NCBI GenBank assembly: GCA_973895155.1
Contig: OZ316892.1
Coordinates: forward strand, 24,304,001-24,368,000
Reading direction: 5' to 3'
DNA: 64,000 nt
Origin: Marsupella aquatica
Taxonomy: Eukaryota > Marchantiophyta
Shown here: piece after piece, positions 56,737-64,000 of the stretch
Position numbering within the stretch: the first letter of the stretch is position 1
Layout: every line of letters starts with the position of its first letter
Position numbers and translations under genes: made by a program
The notes under the pieces: generated by a model
Told to the model about the DNA's origin: nothing
Databases searched by the model: none
What the model saw: the letters and a program-made list of their open reading frames with translations, nothing else

Positions 56737-58588
56737 CGTCGTCTATGGCTGGTATGACCCCTATCAGTCTCCACTGGAGGGGAGAGGTCAGAAGATGACC
56801 GGCCCTGTGTACCTAAACTGCCCTCCTGCCCACAGTCTACTAAGGCCTCCTCCTGTGTATCAGGCTCCTCCCCTCCATGATCTGCCTCCTCATCTTCCGC
56901 AATGGGCCGTGCCACTAACCCCTCTGGAGGACTCCAATCCTCCTGCACATGACATAAGGGATCAGTTTACCTCCTGCAAATAGTGGATGCAAAACCTAGT
57001 ATAGAAGGAACCTAACCTGACTATGTAACTTACCACTGGGTGGTCCTCCGGGACAGAGTCTAGCTTAGCCCATAGGGCCACGGGGCCATAGCGTTTTGAA
57101 TAGAGCCGCTCCTGCTTACTTGGCTTGGCATTGGCTCCAAACTTGCATTTCTGCAGGAAATTGGAGAACGTCATCACCACCGTTGTTAATTACAATGTAC
57201 CTAACAACGTTTCCTAATTAACGTTGTCCAAGACGTTGTTTATAGTGGAACCGCCATATTAACGATGCACAAACGACGTTAGTTAAATGTAACATCGTGA
57301 GAGACGATGTAAGGTAGGGTGAACGTAGGGTGGGTAGACGTAAAATTGAGAACGTGCGACGTTAGAGGAGAAAAACGATGTTAATTCAATGTTCTCACCA
57401 CAGCGGCCGAAGCATGAACAAGCTGTGCTTTGAAGAGGGTGGGGGACTTACATAGGTTGCAAGGAAGCCTCGCCATCCTCCCTGGCCCCAAAAATTGGTC
57501 ACACGCAGGCGGCCATTTGATTTGTGGGCTGCAGCAGCTTTGTCACCCATGTGCACTCGCTTGCCTACTGGGGTGTCAGGTGCTGTTTCCAACTCAGTCA
57601 CGATCAACTTGAAGTCGGCGTCGCTCATTCTTCCTTCTGGTTTTAGGTATTGCTCTGTCCTTGGGCATCTCATTTTTTGAACCTTGTTTCTCCATCTAAA
57701 CCTTTGATCTGCAAGGTAGCCTACGATCTTCTGTCTGATGTGCCTGTAGTCTATTTTATGGCCGTTCCTAAACCCAGCTTGCACATCGTTCAGGAGGAGC
57801 TGAAACTTCTTTGGGTTCTGCGCGAGATCCTTCCAAGTTGTCCAACCAGGACAGTGCTTGGCACAACACGTCTGCACTCGATTTGTGATGGCCTTCTCAT
57901 CCAGAACATCCGGCCTAGCATCAAACGCATCCAAGGTGATGATTGGGAGTTTGTCTCGACTCACAACAGTAGTTACAGGTCGCACAGGAGAAGGTTGTTG
58001 CTTTTTGTGGGAGTGACGTTCACGCTGAGGTGAGTACCTCTCTCTTCTGTCTGCCCTTGCATCTCCCTTTGTTCTTCTTCTTTTGTATGTACCTCTACTA
58101 TGTGGATCTGCATCTCTATACTCCTTCCCTTTCCCCTTCCGTCTTCGCTCATCAAGGCTGCTATTGCTGTTGTGTGTTCTATCACAATGCCTCCTCCGCC
58201 TGCGAGAGTCCCGATCCTGATCAGGCTGGAATCTATCATGTGCTACCCTGACCATGCTCTTGATTGGGGATCCACTAGGTGCCTGAGAATCAGGCTGCAT
58301 TCCATTGAAGGCAGGATCGTCCCACCCATCATCTAGTAGGGACGGGAAGGAGTTGAGAGCATCGATCGAAGGCCCCCCATGCTCCCCCAAGAGCGTTGCA
58401 TTCTCAGTTTCCACATAATCATTGAGGGTAGGAGCATTGGCCTCTATATTTTCCAGGTACTCCAGAAACTGAGACTCCTTGCTTCCTTTTCCTCCCAAGA
58501 ACTTCCAACTATGGTTGAAAGCATGTATCAGCAAATGTGTCGATTGCATAGCTTTATGCACCTTTTCTAACTCCCCTGGATCATCCAT
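56440..58588 (-). CDS. TNPA-like CACTA accessory protein (3 exons, possibly frameshifted tail)
   Basis: Exons: 58588-57452, 57150-57034 and 56942 onward. Donors are GTAAGT at 57451 and 57033, and acceptors end CTGCAG and GTGCAG. Both junctions are phase 0 and join GFLATY to KCKFGANAKPSKQ and HPV to EDWSPPE. The protein has an N-terminal helical part (residues 1-60), a Ser/Arg/Asp-rich middle, then a conserved-looking domain with PGWTTWKDL, RQKIVGYLADQRFRWRNKV and KRVHMGDKAAAAHKSNGR. This resembles the layout of plant Ptta/En-Spm accessory proteins (homology inferred). In the frame read from the exon 3 junction it stops at 56610. A neighbouring frame across an AG-rich run leads to SGSSSSDEDPLRYELRPRG and a stop at 56440. 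ATG 58588 is the first in frame. Confidence 0.55.
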
Positions 58589-59058
58589 AGCCACCAGTCT
58601 GCATCAAAATCTCCAGTGGAAGGGAGATAGCTTGGATGAGCCATAGTCATTCACTGTTAAGATAGGAGGTCGAGAGGGGGAGAGGGGAAGTGTTGAATGT
58701 GAGTCACATTCGAGTCACTTCCCGATGTTTTGTTAAAGGAAAACAGCCGCAGCCCATGAACCTTGGAGCCCCGCCGTTACCCTTACTTAATGTCGCTAAG
58801 CACAACGTTAACCAGGGGTGTAGGGTTTAGCCGTGATGTTACACATAATTACGTCATACCGAACAATGTTAACTTATTAAGTATGTCATACATAACTACG
58901 TAAACTAAATTCGGCTTGTTCCCCGCAACCTAAACAACGACGTTAATTTGAGAAGAATGTCGTGTGGATGGACGTTAGTTTGGTTAACGTAGCGGGATAC
59001 GTTTATGCTTGGGGTTTAATATGTTGTGGGGGCCTTTGTAAATTTGATCACATGGGAC

Positions 59059-60600
59059 ATGGCAACCTATGCATCGGACCATGATGGGGGCAGGCATCGT
59101 CGGCACAGATACCATCATCATCATAGGGGGACGTATGATGAGTCGGATAGGCAAAGGGATGACTCGTGTGATGATGACGATGAGCATGGCGGTAGTTCTC
59201 ACCGACATAGACACCATCATCGGCATAGGGGGAGTTCAGCTTCATCGGGCTATAGGAGCGATGACGAGCGGCGGAGGAGGAGGGATGACGAGGGAGGGAG
59301 GAGGAGGGATGACTCATCCTATGAGGACCATGGTGGGGGTACTTACACCCGATGCAGAGATGACCATCATCATAGGGGGAGAGACGACCTCTCGGACCGG
59401 GACAGAGATTACTCACTAGACATGTATGATCGATCTAGGCGTCACCGATCCAGGCGTCATCGATGCAGACATTGTTCCGAGGGCAGGAGAGGCCGGAGCC
59501 CCCATCGTGCTGATGGATTTGGAGAGGCCATGGCTGCTCTTCAGGGGATTGGGCCAATTCGCAAGATGCCTTGCCCTTGAAGACGATGCAAGGATGTTGT
59601 CTTATACGAGAGGACCACTGTCCTTAGCCATTTAGGGATCCATGGTCGTTACAGCCCCCCGACCCGAGAGGTAATACAATTTTGTTGGGTATTGCAATTA
59701 TGATAACATCTCCTTCCTTGAATTATTTTTTTATTGTCATATTCTGAACTTGTTTTGGTGAACATGTGGAACAGATTCCTGTTGTAGTGCGATCTTTGCC
59801 TATGGACCGCTTGAGAGACATTGCATATCGTGCACTCGCACCACTCGTCCATCCATCCGATTTGCCAGCCACATCGAGGGAGATAGACCGTGTATTTTGT
59901 AGGAGGAGGAGAGTGTTTAGGATGCACCCTATTGAGAGGGGAGTAGTGGTGACCACTAGACCCGATCGATTGAGTCCCGTCCACCTAGGATTGTTCCGCC
60001 CCGATGCCCTTTTCTTGATGCATCAGTGTCCCGGGCACCGAGATAGTTGCGAGGGAGAGCCTTGGACATCTTAAAGGACTCCTTCCCAGCCCAGTTTGGA
60101 CTCCCTATGGACCTCCCGCTTCGGGAGCCTATTATAGTTTGGGACCGCCCATGGGTCATCCTCCCCTCCACATTGGGGACTCATGTAGGAGTTGGAGTAT
60201 TTGCTCTGACTTGTGGATATCGATCGTGGTCCCTACCGGTTGTGCACTCGATGATTTGCCTCAGTTGTTTCCATTCTATGGGCCCAAGTATTCGGCGGCG
60301 AGATGGCGCATCTTGTCCCGATAGTGCTCAACCTTTAGTCGATATGGCATGTCACTAAAGTTGGACCCTAGGTATGCTCAGATTGATGGTTACCCACCTC
60401 GCACGAGGAACTTGGCGGGTTACATCAACAACACTATTGGTTCTCGGCGTTTAGGGTTTAGGCCAAATGCTGAGTGGCACGAGTTCCATGACCAGAGTCA
60501 CCCTCGTTTGCCTGTAGCATGCACGCATTACATCTTGACACATGCTACCCGCACCATTAGAGCAGGGGAAGAGATTCTTGTAGATTATGATTGGCATTGA
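59059..60600 (+). pseudogene. His/Arg-rich SET-domain gene, broken
   Basis: Starts at ATG 59059 (ACATGGCAACC). Exon 1 encodes a His/Arg/Asp/Ser repeat region (HRHRHHHRHRG and RDD/RRHR motifs). An in-frame TGA at 59578-59580 interrupts it, and the frame then runs open to a GTAATA donor at 59671. A 104-bp intron ends AACAG at 59774. Exon 2 joins in phase 0 (SPPTRE to IPVVVRSL). A SET domain follows: WVILPSTLGTHVGVGVFAL in one frame, then in another frame QIDGYPPRTRNLAGYINNT, HATRTIRAGEEILVDYDWH. These are the SET N-terminal G-x-GVFA, RNLA-x-(Y/F)-INN and GEE-x-x-(V)DY motifs of lysine methyltransferases. At least one frameshift and two stops (TAA 60072-60074, TAG 60327-60329) lie between. It is probably not functional. 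The gene is divergent from the TNPA-like gene. Confidence 0.65.
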
Positions 60601-60771
60601 TGTTTACATGTGTACATGACATATTCATTATATGGGGTGACCCTTGCATTTTTCATTACTGATGTTTCATTGTAAGCTTTATCACGGAAACCCTTTCTCT
60701 AATTGTGATCTGTCATTGCATATTGAAAACTCTAGGATGGTGTACATATTACTCCCACACCTCACCCATCA

Positions 60772-61563
60772 ATGATGACTACATCAGCCCGTGCCTTTCA
60801 CGTACGTGCCACCTTACATTTCTCAGACGAGGAGGATGCTGAGGGTCAGCCCCTTGACCATGATGAGATGGACGATGAGGATGAGGAGTACCATGATGCA
60901 TATGATGGAGAGTTGGATGATGATGGAGAGTTGGATGATGATGTTGACGATGAGGGAGATGAGGGAGATGACCCTATCCTTGAAGAAGATGCCTTTGCCC
61001 ACCTTGTTGACGTTCACTTTGGACCTCATGCACCTGACGCCGAGCACCCTATCATGGAAGTGGATCAAGAAGATTGGGATCACTTGGAGACTGAAGCCAG
61101 AACACCACTATTTGAGGGATCTGCATCCTCACGGTAAGGTTGTCCTAAAATTATCACAACTCTGGAATTTCATCCAATGAATATTGGGCAGTCTAAGTTG
61201 TAGTGCCAGGCATGCCATCTAGCTACTTGGACTAACTGCAAAAAGTCTGGTGTTTGTGGTTTTGCAAATGCAGGTTGGGTGCAACTTTGTTGATGTTGAA
61301 TTTTCAAGGAGTTTTCAATGGTTCGGATGTCCATACAGATGCACTCTTCCAATTGTTCCACGACAAACTCTTGCCCCAACCAAACACTCGATCTCCCTGG
61401 ATGTGTGAGGGAGGCTAAGAAGTTGTTAGCCTCAATTGGATTGGCTTTAGAGACTATCCACATGTGCCCAGGTGGGTGCATCTTGTATAGAGGGGTGTAC
61501 AAGGAGCACTGTAGGCTTCCACGGTATCGACCAGACACCATTGGAGACAAGATTGCAGAAAAG
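60772..61563 (+). pseudogene. tnp2: CACTA TNP2-type transposase, N-terminal exons only
   Basis: Exon 1 (60772-61133) is very acidic (Asp/Glu-rich, residues 15-100) and ends EARTPLFEGSASS. The intron runs 61134-61273 (GTAAGG to ATGCAG). Exon 2 gives RLGATLLMLNFQGVF, DALFQLFHDKLLP, then after a one-base frame change REAKKLLASIGLALETIHMC, PGGCILYRGVYKEH and AEKVM. The series PLFEG, LLP, EAKKLL, GL..E.IH.CP..CILYR and KVM is diagnostic of plant En/Spm TNP2 transposases just upstream of their catalytic domain. The catalytic part is missing. The reading frame ends near 61600 and the ACGT-motif zone begins. Frame change near 61395-61415. Confidence 0.75.
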
Positions 61564-61800
61564 GTAATGTTTTCCTCAACGCAATGTGAGAACAATAAAG
61601 TCCGACTTTTAACGTTGCATTATTTCAAACAACGTCGTACATGACGTTGTAATTGATTACTTTATGTTGTCCATCTCACTTTACGTCTTTCCACCTGACG
61701 TTCTTTTGTTTTTACGTCGTATGGGATGCAGTAACGAACGTCGCATGGTACATCGTATGTAAGAAACGTCTCCCTCCACGATGTTAGTTTTAATAATACG

Positions 61801-62045
61801 CTCGGGGGTCTCACTATATGGAGGACCTCCCCATCACCTGCGATGTTTTCATGCCTAGACCCCCATACTTATTAAGTTGAAATTTTTTTGTCCTCCCCCT
61901 TTCTTTCTTCTAAGAGTCTAAAATCCAATTTGTATTGCCCCTATGATTTGTGAAGTAAAGTGTCACATATCAATAAAAAATGCCTTGAAAGAAAAGATAA
62001 GTCTATGCCAGTACCTTGTGAAGTCGTATGTTAGACATGGCACGC
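61801..62045. mobile_element. MITE family C/A terminus (partial)
   Basis: CTCGGGGGTCTCACTATATGG followed by AGGACCTCCCCATCACCTGC, GATGTTTTCATGCCTAGACC and a TTTCTTTCTT run matches the end of family C (reverse of 48690). The opposite terminus is not recognisable, so it is truncated or strongly diverged. Confidence 0.5.
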
Positions 62046-62267
62046 CCTGCAAAAGTCTTGCACCTTTTTTGACCTCAAACTTTGATCATTTCAATGCATC
62101 ATTTATATTGTGTACCTAAAGGTCATCCCAATATAAACCTTGCGTACATAAGTGGGATGGCCTTTAAGGTCACAACATGAATAATCCATTCCATCAACAA
62201 TCAATTTGAAACCAATCACATACTCCATCCATACTCCATTGAAAACTTCTGCTGAGAGATGTAACAT
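62046..62267. other. Unassigned spacer
   Basis: A/T-rich with no recognised gene. It separates the MITE end from the tRNA-like sequence. Confidence 0.35.
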
Positions 62268-62326
62268 GTGATGGAGGGGAATTGAACCCCTAATTGAGAA
62301 AGGATCTCAAGTTGCCAATCTATCAC
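62268..62326 (-). ncRNA. tRNA-like sequence lacking a D-arm (SINE head or tRNA relic)
   Basis: On the minus strand GTGATAG (62326-62320) pairs 6 of 7 with CCATCAC (62274-62268) as an acceptor stem. TTGAG/CTCAA closes a 7-base loop ATCCTTT with U33-type T and a CCT anticodon. AGGGG/CCCCT closes TTCAATT as a perfect T-arm containing the B-box GGTTCAATTCC. Only 9 bases separate acceptor and anticodon stems, so no D-arm fits. A possible A-box (TAGGATAGGGGG, 62337-62326) lies further out. Most likely a SINE head or degraded tRNA, since nuclear tRNAs do not normally lack the D-arm. Confidence 0.45.
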
Positions 62327-62408
62327 CCCCTATCCTATCCCACTACACCCACTAATATTAACAAAACAAAACATATATACTCTCAAAAACTAAACAATAG
62401 CATGACAT

Positions 62409-64000
62409 TCATACCATTGTTTGAAGATATTGATCCAATGCACGTCTATCTAATGGATCCAACACATAGATACGATCCATAACCCCTTCTTTCATGGTTA
62501 AGCTAACACTAGCAATGACCATTTCAATATCCATCCATTTCAAATCAGTGGTATCATATCTGAATTCACTTTTGCTCTTACCAATAGGACTATACCAATT
62601 TAACAACAGTTCACAAATGCTACCTGATTGCCCTGCGAGTGGAGTTGGCCTATCCATCAAATCAATTGGTAACCGACAATTGCCCCACCTACTACCATAC
62701 TTCTGTCTCATTTGGACAATCCGACCCAACCAGAAATATTTCTTACCTGCTGAGATTGCCTCCACCACAGCCTTATTCTTTCCTCCCTTTTTTTTCCAGA
62801 TCTAGTACTTGGAGTAGGATTATGATCAGACTCAAATGCAATTGCACAATCAGTGCCAACATCAACAAAACATGAGTTAGGACTGGCTTCTTGCACTTTT
62901 CTCTTGCCAGTACTATAGTATAGCACTTGTTTCACCCTGGTCAGCCTATCTTTTGACAAATGTGGATTGCCTACCAGCTGGCTTACCAGAGTGGATTTGT
63001 AAATCACCTTGCCTTCATAAGTAACAGTAGGCACTACCTTGGTACAATTCTGCACATTAGTTACAGCATGGACAACTGATCCAAACACATGCCGAACTTC
63101 ATGGCCTAATGTCTCAAGCTCATCTGAGGGGTCTACATCAAACTGTATATCATCTCTGTGTCCATCATCTGAATGCATCTCAGGAACAACAATGGGATCT
63201 GGTTCTGTTAACCATGCATCTATTCTATTCAGATCATCCTCAGGATCTTCCAATTATGAAAATCTCCAGTTGGGCGAGGACCTATGTCCGGTGGTTGGTG
63301 CTCTACTTGCTCCTCAGAATCATTGCAAACAACTGCTTCCTTCATAACCACCTCTAGTGGCCAGGTCTCACTTTCCACAACCCAAGGACATGTCCACCAT
63401 CTCTTTCTAGCTGCTGGTAAGGAACTTCGTGGAGACATCTGCAATTGATGCATAAGATCCTTAGCAGCAACAAAACCTTCTTTAAGGGCTGCAACCACTA
63501 ATTCATTAGTCTCAATGAGAGAATAGTCAAGTAGATTTGGTGCTTCCTCCCCTTCCCCTATAGGATGAATCTTCCCCCATACATGATCTTGCTTCTTATG
63601 TGAACGACCTATCTTCAAGCCTTCTGGTCCATATTCCAGGGCAGCAAGCCGGTTCAATCCAACAGCACTATCCAACAGAGAGCCAAAATCATAATTTTGC
63701 TCATGGCCACTCATGCCTCCTACCTTGCTGAAGAAAATCTCACAACAATCCGAACCTAGCAAGTGGAAGGGAACACCTAGATGTGGGAACTTATCTCGAA
63801 AGGCACAAATTAACAACACAATGAAATGACATGACATGTTAACATCATGAAAGGCCTGAATAGACATCATGTCTTTCTCAGTGTGTGCTGCAAAGTTCCC
63901 ACCCACTGAATGGTCACCAAACCTCAACCACAATCTCCACAAACGTAGAAAGAATGAAACCTTGGATGCTAACACAATACGGGACCTCAAGTCATATATG
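62409..64000 (-). pseudogene. P-element-like DDE transposase gene, copy 2 (C-terminal part, runs off window)
   Basis: Homologous to exon 3 of copy 1 (7147-4725). Shared blocks, in order: FFLRLWRLW, VGGN, HF.VLLI..FR..F, GSDCCEIFFSKVGGM (candidate catalytic Glu region), NYDF..L.D......NRLA, SHKK, IETNE.V.AALKEG, W..PWV.E, then IYKSTLVSQLVGNPHLSKDR and a C-terminal (W/F)..GR(V/I)Q.........DLLDRP-type region. The frame switches near 63245 and again at an A8 run (62788-62795 on the plus strand), where one extra A would restore it. It stops at TGA 62409-62411. By eye about 45-50 percent identical to copy 1, so it is an old paralogue rather than a recent duplicate. The upstream exons lie outside the window. 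Confidence 0.6.

Larger units (their letters stand above)
55770..61800. mobile_element. CACTA-like composite block with AACGACGTT repeat motif
   Basis: Non-coding parts at 55770-56110, 57180-57400, 58780-59000 and 61600-61790 are studded with ACG/CGT motifs around the core AACGACGTT, in both orientations (for example 56077, 57272 and 58935, and AACGTCGT at 61631). The core is absent from neighbouring DNA. Dispersed short motifs and a TNP2 transposase fragment suggest a CACTA/En-Spm-type element. The outer CACTA termini are not seen. The right side is cut by a MITE-like end at 61801 and the TNP2 gene is incomplete, so this is probably a truncated element. Confidence 0.55.

Noticed and set aside
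56368-56983. Plus-strand 62- to 156-aa frames opposite the TNPA-like gene
   Set aside because: Pro/Ser/Leu-rich complement of the acidic/basic exon. The minus strand has consistent splice junctions.
1-64000. CRISPR arrays, rRNA genes, LTR retrotransposons with intact gag-pol
   Set aside because: No regular short-repeat/spacer array, no rRNA-like block, and no reverse transcriptase YxDD or integrase motif or paired LTRs were seen on either strand.

Overview
This is a nuclear window from a plant-type (streptophyte) genome, probably not a flowering plant. Reasons: GT-AG introns of about 100-500 bp split recognisable exons, CACTA/En-Spm sequences and PIF/Harbinger sequences have plant features, coding density is very low, AG and mononucleotide microsatellites are present, and a P-element-like DDE protein family unknown to me from angiosperms occurs twice. 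The lineage is my inference. No ribosomal RNA, CRISPR array or ordinary intact housekeeping gene was found. Nearly everything recognisable is a transposable element or a gene carried by one.

Region 1-1890 holds small duplications, a 138-bp MITE with a 9-bp target duplication, and half of a LINE zinc-binding domain. Region 1891-20470 is one 18.6-kb CACTA-type element. Both terminal inverted repeats and both subterminal repeat zones are visible, and the LINE domain it interrupted resumes at 20471. Its cargo is mostly on the minus strand: an 85-aa stand-alone RNase H1-type hybrid-binding protein, an unknown multi-exon gene, a three-exon P-element-like transposase gene with two in-frame TAG stops and a frameshift, a Cys-rich exon, and a second unknown gene near the right end. 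A 328-bp MITE with a perfect 8-bp target duplication sits just inside the left end.

Region 20471-37200 has the LINE tail, a dead Harbinger transposase, and nested non-autonomous elements. Three of these have clear borders: a 693-bp element with a 9-bp duplication and an inverted partner, an 822-bp foldback with an 11-bp duplication, and a long-TIR element. Region 37200-42060 is GC-richer and unassigned. Region 42060-55750 is AT-rich repeat debris: three small MITEs of two related families, another TIR element, tandem arrays, and a tRNA-derived SINE.

Region 55770-61800 is a composite block in which ACG/CGT-rich motifs built on AACGACGTT recur in all non-coding parts. Embedded are a minus-strand three-exon TNPA-like gene, a plus-strand His/Arg-rich gene leading into a broken SET domain, and the N-terminal exons of a CACTA TNP2 transposase. 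Region 61801-64000 has a MITE end, a tRNA-like/SINE head and a second diverged copy of the P-like transposase, which runs off the window.

In functional terms this is a nest of DNA transposons. The P-like family is the best candidate for an undescribed mobile system. Its intact relatives could be the source of the 8-bp-duplication MITEs, but that link is a hypothesis.
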